A stretch of 64,000 bases of DNA from Hippasteria phrygiana (GCA_037893225.1 JAZGUH010000484.1:806001-870000), one strand, 5' to 3'; numbered from the stretch's first letter, positions 28,000 to 41,300 are shown. Program-made: numbers and translations. The notes: generated from the sequence alone by a model not told the origin.

Positions 28000-30900
28000 C
28001 ACCGGGGTAGGTTGTGAATAGGGCTTTGTGTGCTCAGTGAGTAATTTAATTAGTATTTTTAGCAAGTATAAATAAACAGGAGGATGTTGTCATCTGTGGG
28101 CTAATGGTAAACTCAAAACTTGGCGAGCTGTGAGCATGAATGAAGGTTGGAATCGGCAGATGTTTTTAACAAACAGATAAACAGGTTGGCAGCAGAGAAA
28201 CATGTATCCATATCAAACCTTCAACTGGGGAGGGTAAAAATATAAGGCCTGTGGTTTGAACAAGCTAAGTTTTGATTTGCACAAATAATTCCCTAACGTA
28301 CAATGTGACCGTAGCTCACAAAAATTAGTTGTCAAACCAAATGATATTTTCTACCAAAATTCAGGATTATTGAAAAATTCATTTTTGTGAAAGGGAAATT
28401 ATCTGTTGGTCTAATGCCAGGTTGGAATGGCCTTCAGGAAGATTGTTTTTGTATGAAACTGTACTTTTTGTAGGTTTATTCAGTTGTCAGAATAATAGAT
28501 AAAAGAATATTTCTGTGTTTTATTTAGTATTTTTAAGTACTTCAAATTATCGACAAACACACAGACGAAACACTAAAATCCACCTTTCGAAAACCAAAAT
28601 GCAGCAAATTGTCTGTGCATGAAAATTTTTAGATAAATTTGAACAAACGCTCATCAATCAGGAATTGATAAATTCGTGAAGACTCTTATCATTATCACAA
28701 CAGTGTTAACATTGAATCATTGGCATTAATAACGCCATTATACTGCCATCAATCTTTATAGTCCATTCAGTGTTTGATTCAATGAGCCACACGAATCGCT
28801 GATAACTCTGAATTATGCATTGTGCATGATTATCAGCCCCTAGATCTCTTTCATACATGGTCGAGCCATTGTCAGAGACCCAGCGCTGCCTATACTTTGC
28901 ATCGTTTCTGGTAGTCTTTTTGAGTGATCTTGGCCTCATGCAGAGTGACAAGCCAGCAGGCATTATGATTGCATTATGTGCAATTTGTCACTTTTCATTT
29001 CCTGGTGATGCATGTGATCCCACATGGTGTTTTATCCAAGATGGAATCACGAACCCCAATCCCAAATGGATGGCTGATTGGTGGGTTGGAGAATGGTGGG
29101 TGAGGGGGCCGTGCTTAAAGGAACATGGCTGAGCACTGACTGATGAATAATTCATCGGTATTGATTTCAACCTCTTGACTCAATGACAAGGCCCATTGAT
29201 GAAATTTGATTGGTCACGTCATGTTTCCTTTTGATGGATCACAAAAACAAACCCAGATAGTGGATAGCTCTTGTGTAAAGGCTAGGAAATGTTTTCTCAT
29301 CTGTAATCGAGCAAAACTGTTTTGCAAGGAGTAGGCCTATTGATGAAATACTTGTGGTTTTTGTACATACCACTTTCCTTCTGACATTGATTCATTTAGT
29401 ACTGATTAAGAGAAGATGACGATCTTTAATCGTTCATTCCAACTCCTAGCAGAGCCAGGAATTATTTCCCAGCATGTTCTGTTGGTTTATAATTGCTGCT
29501 CAGTATGCTTGTTGACAGAGAACTATTACAGCGGCTGCTAGCTGCATAATTTGTTGGCACCCTGCTGCTCTGACAGTTTCCAAGCAAAGATGGAAGGTCT
29601 GATCTCTAGCCGTCTCCCTGCAGCTCCTATGGCGGACTGACGTAGACAGGGAACAGCATTATTAAATCAACATTGAGAAAACAGAACTCCGAGGGAGGTC
29701 TTGAGGAGTGAGATAGGACTCTGTGAGACGGTTAAACCGTTCTACAGGTGAACTTGAAATTGAAGGCAGATTTGATGTCACAAGCGATTTGGACCTCAGT
29801 TGGATCCATTGGTTCGGGGGCGCCGTCGCTGTCATTTGAGAAATTTCTTGGATTGCTCCTCGCTAAACACGCTGCTGGGTGTCAAGGCACTCTTGGCTAG
29901 CCGGCGATAGTTGAAGCAAGTTGGCTGTGACGTGAGTCAGTCATCTCTCAGATATCGAGATTGGATTGCAAATAGCCGAGAGGAGTCATCATCATTATTT
30001 CTTGTTAAAGTGACCCCCTGAAATATATTTTCTGTCATTTTCTTGAAGAAAATAATGGATGCTTTCATGGAATGAATCGTTGGCTAGCTCTAGGAAAGAC
30101 ATCCTTACATTACATTTCAATAACAATTGTGTTTTTCAGCATTACAATAATATTTAAAAGAAGTTTATCAAAACTCTACCCCAAAAGACACTAACAAAGG
30201 CGAAAGATAAGTCGCCTTAGTATGAAAATGTTTACCAAGCCACGCCCCACCCAGACATGGAAAAAAAAAAAGATAGCAGAGAAAACATCAATCAGAAACA
30301 AAGAAGAAACTGAAGCAATTAAACAAAAGTAGAACAAAAGCCATTCTCGGTCTTTGGGGCAGCACAGTGCACGTGTCTCATAAGCCATTGTGATTTCCCC
30401 CTCCATTAACGAAGGCTGTCTGTACACAGTATACATGTACTGTCATATATCAATCTGCTGTCATTCACACAGATAGGATCCCATGCATCACTGTAATCTT
30501 CACCTGGTTGCCAGGCTTGTCCTGAAGTGCCGTCCATGCGAACATGTCAGCAAAAGCCACTCTTCAAATTCAACAAAGCATTGGGCGACAGTGGAGGTTA
30601 AATGTGTCAACATTGTACACAGTTTATTATCCTGGCATTGGAAAATTGCATGGAAGGTGGAAAAGAAAAAAAAAGTAATTTGATTTGCAACACTGCGTAC
30701 GAACAAGATGCCCTAGTTTGCAGCAAATTGGATGGGAATATATTTTTTAATTTTTCTCTGACGGATCTCAGCACTCTTGATTTCCCGCGACTCATACTCT
30801 GACGCATGCCATTTCAAATTCCCAAGAAGAAAAAAATGTAATCCAATTTGGCACTGTAGCGTAAAACTTGTCCACGGAAATGTAGCAGAAATATTCTTTT

Positions 30901-33900
30901 CAATTTCACAAATGGAGAAATCTGGCGTTCTCTCCCACCTGACGTGATTTGTTGTGCTTGCCGCAAACCCCCTGCAACCCGCTCTACCCTTGGCATTCTT
31001 TCCGCCCCGTCTGCCTCTGGCAGTTTCTTTTGAATCAAAGAGCCCGTGTGGAAAATCACACCAGGCACCTTTCTACAAATGTTTGCAAACTTCCCGCATT
31101 CTTTCACAGGTTGTCCATTATTCCCCGAGCCAGTGTACCATGAAACTTTGTATGATTATTGTCGTGGTACCCTGTGTAGACCCTTAAGCTGTGGTCCTAG
31201 AGTGGGCCATTGTCACTGGAAGTTGGCAGTAGGCCCTACAACTTGTCAAGTAAATGACCCATAAAGCATTAATTTTGTTCCCTCAAACCTTTTTTTGTGA
31301 AGGGGAAGCATGTTTTCCGCTAAGTTGAGTTTCACAGATTGTGTTGATTCGCACTCATGCGGTGTTTCAGGTCCGAATTCTTCCCTGTCACTCAATCTGG
31401 ACTTCCCTGGTTTCAATGGTTGTATTTTCTTAATTACTTGGTTTTCTTTGTCAAGGGAATAAAATCTCATGCTTTTTCATCTTGTACATGTATGTCAGTG
31501 CAGTGGACACGTACATGGCACGCTCACAACAGAAATACAGTTTTGGTCATGGGCCATTAAGTTGTCCAAAGACTTACTCCACTTAATGTGAATTATTTCG
31601 AAATAATAAAGAGCCCCCCCCCCCATTTCGGTCATTCAGGCCAGCCCCTTTAGCTTTCCACTTTTCTCAGATGTTTCTTTCAAAACAAATGTGGAAATGG
31701 ATAGGGGCAATTCCTTGCCTTGCCAAACTCTACAAAACAGACAAATGTTATGACAACTCGGATCATACAGCCCTGCTGAAATTTATCCTTATTCCCACAT
31801 GACAAGCACTGTAAAATGTACGGTTTTCCCCTTATTTCCCTGGATATTTGACAAGCTGTCCTAATGTATCCGCATTTTGTAAAAAGAAAACGTGTTTAGC
31901 TGGGGAAAAAAACTGATTGTGTTCGAGGAGGAAAGGACACAACACTGAAAGATTTGGAGTGCAGTCTCAAGAATAACAGAACAGGGCTGGATTTGCCTGG
32001 CTATTCAAAGTGAAAGAACTCGCCGGAGATATTTCTTGTGCCAATATTGACGCAAGACTGGGTTTCCGGAGACTAGCTGGGGTCAGAACAGCTCCCTGTG
32101 AATGGCTAGACACATTCAACTTTTTCCCGAGGCCAGGGCGAATGTACTTGCCTGAAAATCCTAGCACAACAGTCTGTTTTGCAGGAGTGTTTGTGTTGGC
32201 CGTCAGTAAATAAGTGAGTGGGTTATATATTTTGCCTGTGAAGTGGGTCGCACCAGGCCTTGTGAATAAAGCACTCAACTTTGTGTACCCATAAAAGTTT
32301 GTCACTGAGCGGCAAAACATGGACAACTTCTTCAACTAGCAGCAAATTCAAACCACTGAGATTCTGACCAGAGATCCAAACTTGGCTTGAAACGGCTTTC
32401 TTTCAAAGGATTTCTTCCCGGTTTTTTTCCCCCAAATGCATGGAAACACTTCCACATACTTTTCTTGACATGAACCCTAACTATTATGTTTTCATTTGGG
32501 ATTGTGAAGGTTTTGTCTGTGTATGACATTTAGTCATAGTGATGATGAATATTGGGAAGAAATTAGTGATCATTGTATGTGAAGTCTATCTCTGATTCAT
32601 CACTTTGTTGGAAATGATTCGGGCTTATCCTCTGTGTTCCCAGCAAATGGATGATCCAACAACAGATAACGGCATAATACACCATTGTTCAAGCAAGATG
32701 ACCTTTGAACTTTCATTTCCTGCAAGTTCAAGATAAGCTGACCTCATACTTTTGGTATGAGATTGGATGGTAAATCACTTGGTCATCTTCTTGAGTTTTT
32801 GTTCTTAAAAAACTTCTGACAGCAAGCCCCGTCTTGCATTCATCTCTCTTCACTCCAATTCCCCTAATGCTCATCTACCCCTTCCACCCCTGAGGTCAGG
32901 TTCCCAGCTTGATTTAACATATCTTCCAGTGTCAGTGCCACACGTTGACCCCCTAGGGGTACACAGAAGGTGTGGAAAGTCACTCCCTAGGTGGAGCAGC
33001 ATGGTGTGTTTGTAGGAGGCTGGGGCAAGACTTGATGAGAGAACCAGTGCCAGACTAAATGGACATAGCAGGTTATACTAGCTTGGACAGAAAATCTCAC
33101 TGGAGGATTAACTTGAATTCAGCTGAGGTGTACTTTTCCGGAGGGGTGTGAAAGGCGTCTCCTGAGGGAGAGGAGGTATCAGTGATGTGGGAATGAGAAA
33201 ATTGGTGATGAATGAAGGGTGTACTTATATAAGTTTGAGGTAAAGCAGGCATGATTAAAGGGAAGGGACCTCATTCTTTCAATATAAAAATGTTTCATCT
33301 TTAATATTTTTCTGATTTCTTTTTCTGAATAAATTTGAAACAAAGTGACATACCAGTACTGGTATAATTCTTTGCTTTTAATAAAGATTGTGTTTTACAA
33401 TAATAGTTTAGAATTTTGAATTGTTATTGTATTGGACTTACAAATTAGCTAAGATGTCAAGTAGGATGGGGAGCACCTGGAATAATTGCTCCACATCTTG
33501 GCTAATCAGTAGGCAGGCAACACAGAGTTCGTTGAAAGCCAATTCACTTACAAAACCGCTTCCAGAATACACTGTTACCCTGTGTTCACGCTCCAAACCA
33601 ATTATGCCTCGTACCAGGCCAATTACCTCAGTTCTCCCCCTCCAAGAAAATTGCAAATCCAAATCTACAACCAAAATACGCATTTTGCCACAAATCATGT
33701 TCTTCGGCAACTACACAGGGCTGTTTCGGGATGACTAGGGCCTACACACCAGGTGGCAAGAGGGAAGGAAAACATTTACATGTAGAACACCGTCAATTTT
33801 CTGTCAATTTCTGGTGGAGGGTGAAAAAAATCTTCTTTAGCACGTTCCTGCGGGCAATGAAGGAAATGGATGCATACCTGTACTTCCTGAACAATGCACA

Positions 33901-36350
33901 GTGCCGCGGGGCACGATGGAGTGCTAAAACGGGGAACGAATTTGTCAGAGAAAAAACTGCGGTTGATGGATGAGTCTGAATGGGCAGTTTATAATGGACA
34001 GGGTAATTCTTTGTTTATTTAATAACAGATTTCCTGTAACACTTGGTGAAGGATGCTGTTTTTCTCATTCTGAATCCAGACAGGATGTTTGCAAATCTGT
34101 TTTTAAAAAAATCTGGATTTCAGTTTTACTGTCCTGTTAATTCTTACCATCCTAAAAAAAAATATTAACCATTGACTGAATAGGCCTATGCCATCACCAT
34201 AACCACAACTTAAAGACGGACCATAAAATGATAACAGTTGTAAATTTAGAAATAAATGTCTGGACAAATAATTGCAGTCATTCAAAAAGCTCGTGACCTG
34301 GGATTTCCACAATATCTTTTTAGTTTCCTTGTCTTCAGTGAATTTGGTCACTTTTTTGCATATACTTGGGCCAAAGGTATGACATCACTTGTTCATGTTT
34401 CTTGGTTGTGAAGTCTAGTTTACCAATTAAAACTGAAATTTTCATGTTGCAGAGAATATCGGTGATTGAAAACTTAAAATATTCGCTTATTTTTAATCTT
34501 TGGAATGCGATAGTAAAGTTTGGCAAGCATTAGGACCATGTACAAGTGCAACTTCAGGGAAGTACAGTACTCAGCTAGCCAGATTCTGGTATGAGAAGTG
34601 ACCTGATATGAGGTGATCGCTCAGCATGGTTCTGATTGTGTTTAGACTGCCTTGCCTCCCCATGGGCTCACCAAATTAACCCCTCTTTAACCTTTGACCT
34701 TTCAATCCCACTGTATAATCACTGGCCTTGATCATATACCTCTGAAGGCCTCAAACCAGGGTTTCAGTGAGTTTGTATTGGGAGAGTTTGCGGCCATGTG
34801 CTGTTCTATTGCAATGCCCGCTGTGCTGATTTGTTTTGTGTGCAAATTATCACTTCCAGTTTGGTTGCTTGAAGTTGAAGACAGACATGGAGGAAGTTGA
34901 GTGGATCGAAAGTACTGCACTAATAAATGCTATAATCGGGAGTGGAAAGTCATTTATTCTGACACTATTTTGATTTGACGTTTTGCCTCAAGGTTTTTCA
35001 ACATGTTCCCCCCCCCCCCCCCCCCCCATGTACTCCATTTTTAAGCCAGGCCAAATTTCTCTGACATGAATTCCATTAGAATGGCCTGAAGAGCCCCTTT
35101 CTTCGAATGAAGTCACTTGCTACATGCATGCCTAATGGCTTAAAAAATAGTGGACCAAATTAGTGATCAAGTGTAATATACTTTGTATTTGGGTTTTTGT
35201 GTTGTTTAAACCTTTTTATTTGTTTCACAGTTTCTCCATCCTTTTTCTTAAACTTCAAATACCAACAGGGATTAAGAACATTTCCTTTTTGGTTCGTAAC
35301 CTCGTCGCCGTTGGCTGTCATCCGCGTTATCGCTTGACTGCATTTCTGATTAATTGATATTCAGGGGCCAGTATATATAAATAATTATTGTAAACTTTGT
35401 GCTCAGTACATAAATAATCAACATGGCAGGATATTCCGACATGTCAGGGGCCTGTGTTGCAGAAGCTGCTTGCGGTACAGAACCGCGGGAAAAAAAGTGA
35501 CAGGATGAAGAAATGATAAACAGAATGTTGAAATAGTTGACAAGGCATTGAACTGGAGTGGCTAAGGTCAGTTGTGATTGGAGAAACAAAGCTGAGAGCC
35601 ATTAGCAACTCAAAATATGTTTATTAAAATACCAATTGACATTCCATGTTCGTGTATGGGTTTCATTTGGTTCTTGTTTTTCTAAGAGTTCACGTTATTG
35701 ATGAACTTGAAGCTTTTGGGCTAAAGTACTTTATTGCAATTATATTCATTTTTTTTTCATGTTGAGTTTTACCAGATTTGACAGCCTTCCCTTCATTCTA
35801 GTTAATTCCTGTGGTCTTCTTTTCTATGAATCACCCCCCCCCCCCCTCCAAAAAAAAATATTTTGAAGGCCTGGTGTTAACCTGGATTGTTTTAACTGCA
35901 TGGATCCAGCACTGTTATTTTGTTAAATATGACGTGCCTGTGCTTTTTGGGCATGGCACCCCAAAGAATAAAATTTCAAATTGAATGGCGCATTTGCTAC
36001 CATTAGATAAGCTTTCCAATGAGACAGTTTGTAACACATAACAAGAGCAGGATGCTACAATTCTTAGTGTTAATGTATCAAGTAATCATTGTGAGTAAAG
36101 TTAACATCAAATAGATTGCAGAGTAAAAGCTTTTTTTTTTTCATTCAAAGACAGTTTTCCTCCATTATTCACTTGTAGGAAGAAATCCATTGAATTGTAC
36201 TTTTCAGCCAGAGCACAGACACTTTTTGTTCCTTCATTAAAACAGAAAGTAAAAAAGTAAACTCTAGCCGAAGTGGTTCATCAGGCTAGCGTTTATATCC
36301 AGTTTTCAGGGCATCCTATACCGGTAATTAATAACTGAGAATATTTCTAT
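28000..36350. other. Long non-coding intergenic region
   Basis: No supportable gene. The 29,380-29,960 part is of balanced composition and low in repeats and could hold regulatory DNA; this is only an impression. C-rich homopolymers lie at 31,615, 35,009 and 35,834. Open frames at 33,421-33,738 on both strands show no domain. Confidence 0.4.
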
Positions 36351-36356
36351 TCTCTC

Positions 36357-36560
36357 TTGACAGGATGCCAGTCTATCGCAGGTTACTCCGCAACTCTCCC
36401 TGGTAACCCATTTCTACTCCTGGGTGCATGGAGAGAAACAATCATGATAAAGTGTCTTGCTCAAGGACACAAGTGCCATGACCGGCCAGGTTGGGAATCG
36501 AACCCACTATTCAATGACTACGCCACCAGAACTTGGTGCAGTACAGTACACTAGACCGGG
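36357..36560 (-). repeat. SINE-like repeat B, copy 1
   Basis: Contains CTCCTGGGTGCATGGAGAGA, AAAGTGTCTTGCTCAAGGAC and GGGAATCGAACCCACTA, a reverse B-box. The word order (CTGGGTG, AGTGTCTTGCYCAAGGACAC, TTCGAACCC) is common to dispersed repeats of many marine animals. A second copy is at 46,545. Confidence 0.65.
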
Positions 36561-37030
36561 GCCATGACACCCCAATACCCCATAGCAATTAAGCAGTCCT
36601 TTCCTCTTCAAGAAACTAAACAATATTTTGCTGTTTGCCCTGTTTTTCTCCTGATCCCTTTTAGAAAAGGGCAAAGGTCAAATCACATAACTACACTGCT
36701 TCAGGACAGAGTGGTGTTATTGGTGGTGGTGGTGGGGGTGGGGGGGGGGGGGGGGGGGGTTCCACATACTAGAATCATTACTATGGACAGGGTTCAGGCC
36801 CTACTGTCAAGGAACTTCTTGAAGTCTTTGGTTTTGAAAACTGAAGCTGTCTAAGATTACCTGAGCTTTTAAGGGTCGGTTGATGTGTCCAGTTCTTAAA
36901 GGTGCAGACTGGCTGTGACTTGCTGTGATGGATGCCATTCTAGGTGTGGTATGTTCGTTAAAGGGCCACACTAATTGTTTACACCTCTCCCTCGTTTACG
37001 ATCAAGACAGTAGATCTCAGTTTGTATAAC

Positions 37031-37172
37031 ATTTTTTAAGTGAACAAAGAAAACTGGCAGGAGTGGGATTTGAACCTGCAACCTCCGGAAAAACCATATC
37101 AGTGCTCTACGTACAACTGAGTTATCTTGCCCTGTAGTTGCGGTCTCCCAAATTGTCAGTGTCTTTGTTTGG
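37031..37172 (-). mobile_element. tRNA-related SINE, copy 3
   Basis: Reverse copy: tail (AAGTGAACAAAGAAAACTGG), B-box GGATTTGAACC, decayed A-box region and the upstream word GTCTCCCAAATTGTCAGTGT. Confidence 0.85.
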
Positions 37173-38520
37173 TTTTTCAGGGGTTTTAAACTGTCCTGTA
37201 TTTTTCAACTAATATCCGGTTGATAAACAGGATTTTTTCCAATGAAAGTTTGTTCCCTTTAAATTTCCGATCATCCCAGGTTGTGCTTGCTGTTGAAATT
37301 ATTGAGCTGATGTGCAATAAGATTCCAGCTTTGTTGCCCATGAGTCTAACCTTTTGTTGTCTCTCTCCAGACATCTGTTGACACGTCCAGCAAATTCATA
37401 AAACTAATAACCAAAAACTATTCTGATATTTGTTTGATCAGGGCACTAATGTCTACACATTGTCTGTCCTCGGACCCTGATGGGCCAAGGATGGCCACAG
37501 ACACCAACGCAACACCAGCCAGACTATCCTTTGAAGTACTTGAGTTTATGTGACCCTTGACCTCTGAGTGGCTCCGCTGGCACCTTACATCCAAACAAAC
37601 AGTACCTCCGGTTTTGTCGGCCATCTATCATCTTTGCTCCACACATGCTGGGTGTGTAGGCTGGAAGAGGAGGCGGCCAGATTCAAAGAAGTTTGGCTGG
37701 CTGTTTGACAGCTAAGGGTCAGATGAGGTCGGGTTTGAGGAAAAAGTCTCTCAAAACCATAAAAATAGCAGGATACCAGAAGTAGGATCATCATTTTCAG
37801 ATTGAAAATTTGAAAGTAATGAAAACAAATTTACAAACAGGAAATTATATTCAAGTTGGCATGTTTGTTTTTATTTATTTATTTATGTTTATTTGTATTT
37901 GTACACCTCTTAGATTTTTGTTTCAGCAGTTTGTACCCCCAAGAACTGTTGAATTTTATCTCTCAACAACTACCGGTATTTACAATAGTTGCTCTGCAGT
38001 ACAGATTTCAAAACAGTTGTGCAATTGCTTCAGGTTTTGCAGACAAAATCTTGACGGTGGTTCAGAAAATATTTTAGGCTGTGACGGATAGTGAATTCGG
38101 TCAGATAACCAAATGACCACTTAATCGAACATTATGTCCACCCAACACCTCCTGTCCTGGATTTATATTTTCAGATCCAGATTAATGGCCAACGTGTGAG
38201 TCAAACTGGGCCATTGGGCTCTCCGATTACCACTGTCAGTAATTTAGGGTAACACAAAAATTCCCATTATAGCTGGCCACTAGGCATAGAGTGACCGCAT
38301 GCTAGAAATGGAATATGGAGGTTATTCCTGAAAGCTAAGAACTTGGCATGGCCAGCAAACTAGACCGTATATCCCCTGAAGCCCATCCGTTGTTTTCAGC
38401 GATTCCGGAAAAATTCACCCATGTGGTGTAACCTTCTGACTTATCAGTCGTTGACCTCAATTGGGCTGAATAGAGAATTAGAAAAATATTGAGCAATATT
38501 TGGTCATTTTTAAAGGTCAG

Positions 38521-38551
<31 letters not shown>

Positions 38552-38592
38552 GTATGAAATAAATTCAGGATATGAGTTAAATCAACTTTGGC

Positions 38593-38657
38593 ATATTTAT
38601 TTCTGGACAGACTGTTTCGTGCCGTGTGGCACTCATCAGCAGAATGACTTAGAATAT
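38593..38657 (-). ncRNA. Hammerhead ribozyme motif, left arm (type I-like)
   Basis: Reverse strand, identical to the 39199-39263 copy. CTGATGA core at 38633-38639, stem II GTGCC/GGCAC with 4-base loop, GAAA, 3-bp stem III and cleavage-site GTC. Its orientation is opposite to that of the other copy. Confidence 0.85.
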
Positions 38658-38787
38658 CATGTAGCATTTTCGTACGTATCAAATTATGCGCGCGTTGCGC
38701 GTTACGCGTTGCGCGTTTCACAACGAACGAAGCGTGTCAAATGGTACGTCATTGCACTTAGTGCGCACGCTATGTCACTGAACTTGA

Positions 38788-39102
38788 GGTTAGCTCCACA
38801 ACATTCAAGGCGAGACTTGCGAACCACAAACAGTCGTTCAGGTGCGAGAACAAGAGAGCACAAACCGAACTAAGTAAATACGTATGGACCCTGAAGGACG
38901 AAGAAAAGGACTTTGAAATCAAATGGGACATCATCCAAAGAGCGCTACCATACTCTAATGTAAATAAGAGATGCAATTTGTGTATAGCGGAGAAATACAT
39001 AATCATATGCAAACCTAACCTAGGTACACTAAATAAGAGAAGCGAAATCATCTCTAAGTGTAGACACCGGGACAGGTGCGTACTAAGTTCAGTGACATAG
39101 CG
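38788..39102 (+). pseudogene. Penelope-like endonuclease C-terminal remnant
   Basis: The + frame reading VSSTTFKARLANHKQSF, TELSKYVWTLKD, FEIKWDIIQRALPYS, RCNLCIAEKYII, LNKRSEIISKCRHRDR and a stop is open for about 105 codons. The order H-K-SF, T-LS-Y-W-LK, W-I--RA-PY, RC-LC--EK, LN-R-E----CRH is the C-terminal block of PLE endonucleases. The N-terminal GIY and YIG motifs and the reverse transcriptase are absent. It has no start codon in this frame, so it is not expressed as such. Confidence 0.8.
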
Positions 39103-39198
39103 TGCGCACTAAGTGCAATGACGTACCATTTGACACGCTTCGTTCGTTGTGAAACGCGCAACGCGCGCATAATTTGATACGTACGAAAATGCTACATG

Positions 39199-39263
39199 AT
39201 ATTCTAAGTCATTCTGCTGATGAGTGCCACACGGCACGAAACAGTCTGTCCAGAAATAAATAT
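39199..39263 (+). ncRNA. Hammerhead ribozyme motif, right arm (type I-like)
   Basis: Core CTGATGA at 39217-39223; stem II GTGCC-ACAC-GGCAC; GAAA at 39238-39241; stem III ACA/TGT closed by a 3-base loop; then C at 39250 as the predicted cleavage site. Stem I is TTCTG/CAGAA with an outer ATATT/AATAT pairing across an internal loop. All conserved core bases are present. Very short stem III is the form reported for retroelement-borne hammerheads. Self-cleavage is predicted, not shown. Confidence 0.87.
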
Positions 39264-39399
39264 GCCAAAGTTGATTTAACTCATATCCTGAATTTATTTC
39301 ATAAATATAGCTCTACAGAGATGTATCGAGCACTTTGGATTGTGATAAATGCCAATTTCATTGGATATATATATATATATATATATACCGGTAACTCTT

Positions 39400-41300
39400 T
39401 TTGTGGGAATTGAAAATTTCCATCCCCAGTGGACCTCTCTGGGACTTGAATTGTTTGGGATTTTACCTTCCATCAAGTGCTGAAAATTCATGGTTTCAAT
39501 TGTAGAAAACCACTAATGTACTTGCATTTTAAAGTTTTATTCGACCATAATTTAAAGTTGCACTGTGCGTGTCAAGTTTTTCAGTAATTTCGAGTTTTAA
39601 AGCTATAGGGACAACAGTTGCAGGCAGTGTTCACTTTTTGTGATAACAAAAGTTTGAGCTCAATCCGTCATCCAAGTCACAAGAAAATAGTGAAAAACTG
39701 GTTAACAGTGACTTTGTACATATTCATATGGACCGATGTGGTTCTTGTCTACAAATTCTACAGGGAACTAAAAAGATAAAGGCAACCAATATTTGAGATC
39801 TATATTGAAAACTATTGAGACTATTTGGAAAAAACTAGACATATTCAAAACTATCCTTTACTGTAAATAGGAATTTATTTCTATTCTTTAATTTGTATTT
39901 AATTTTGTATTATTTTATTGAATTTTATTATTATTACTATTATTATTTATTTATTTATTTAATATTTTTTTTGGTTTTTTTGGGGGGGGATGGCTAACCT
40001 GAATGTTTCGGTTTATACCCTCTCACCGCAGTAGAAGATTGGCCAGGAATGGTCTATTAAATTTGAAGGTGGAGGGATGTTTCCTTTTTTTGGCCATACC
40101 ATCATGGGCATCTTAGGGGTTGACTTGTAGTTGACCTGCACTGTTACTGATCAATGACTCAGCTATTTTCTCATATTCTCGTACCTCATTATCCACACAT
40201 TGACAGGCATGAAACATCAGATGAGATTCCACCGTCTTGACTTGTCGTTCTGATTGTATACGTTTTCCATTTTACATTTTACATTTGGGGGGGAGGGGGG
40301 GGGGGGGGGTGGTTGTAGTTGCTTGATAACTTGATAACTTGATAAGAAGTGCAATTTGGAACTTACACACAGGCCTATTATAGTTTGGTTTCTTTGGTTT
40401 TCATGCTTTGCTCTGCCCATCCTTCCTCCATGCTCTGCCAAAGTGTTTGTCTGGTATTGTCCTATCTTTTGTTGTTACACAGTACCCCAAAATAAGCCAT
40501 ACTCGGTCCCAGGTTTGGTTCTAAACTTTGATTAAATCCAGTTCATAATGACTTGTATGGAGTATATTAAAAACGGGTCTGCACAGAATGTTCATTAAAG
40601 AATTATAGGAAACAACTGTCTGCGGTTTTTTTTGTGGGTGAAGATTTTTTTACTGGCAAAATACCGGTACCATAGTGAAACTTGAAATCGATTTTTTTTT
40701 CTAAACGGTTATTCTAGTTAGTAACATGACCGCAGACATAATCGCTATTGACTATGGTCTTCATGTAATCAAACAAAACGGAATGTCGATTTATTAAGAG
40801 CTAACACGTGTTACAGCCTGGCGATTGTATTTGTGCAGCTGTGCTATGGTGCTGCAGCAGAGGAAGGCAGTGTCCCAGGCTATGTAAATTGCAAAGCTAT
40901 ATCAAATATGGCGCTTCAGCCAGGCAGCGAACAAGACATGGACATGGAAAACGTGTCGGGAGAGGCGACTTGTTGGCACCATGGTACAAGTTGACTAATA
41001 TATTGACAGGCGAATATGGAGGAGGGATGGGGGGGGGGGGGGGGGGGGGGGACGAGTGTCATGGACGGTGGCTTGACCCCGGCATTAAAATCAAGTACCA
41101 AGTGAAGTCAAAATTCTGTAACGCCATGGACGAAGGAAGTTTGTGTTCCTTCCTCCATGGTAACACATTTCGCTTTTGGTGCCAAAAAGTCATCCAAATT
41201 TGGATTTGGTTTGAAATGTCACCATTTTAAGAATCTTGTTTTTAGAAATCTTGTATCTCTGATCCCACTTTTCCCACGTCTTTCACCCGACTGAAAATCC
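39400..41300. other. Non-coding stretch with low-complexity tracts
   Basis: AT-rich ATT/TTTA runs at about 39,920-39,980, a three-fold 10-bp repeat ACTTGATA-AC at 40,321-40,347, and G runs at about 40,287 and 41,029-41,051. No gene recognised. Confidence 0.5.

Larger units (their letters stand above)
38524..39390. mobile_element. Penelope-like retroelement fragment with inverted hammerhead-bearing arms
   Basis: Layout: (AT)n run, left arm 38553-38785, 300-bp core, right arm 39085-39303, 60-bp extension, (AT)n run. The arms are reverse complements apart from a 14-bp extra GC-rich piece in the left one. The core encodes the end of a Penelope-type GIY-YIG endonuclease region on the + strand. 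Each arm holds a hammerhead ribozyme motif. Penelope-like elements are known to carry hammerheads in their terminal repeats and sometimes to have those repeats inverted. No reverse transcriptase domain is present, so the copy is heavily truncated. Confidence 0.85.

Noticed and set aside
33438..33710. 90-codon minus ORF with protein-like composition, opposite a 105-codon plus ORF
   Set aside because: No domain recognised, no convincing splice sites, and both strands are open, so chance is the simpler reading.
38550..38873. 107-codon plus ORF over the left Penelope arm
   Set aside because: It runs in a different frame from the endonuclease block and crosses the ribozyme arm.
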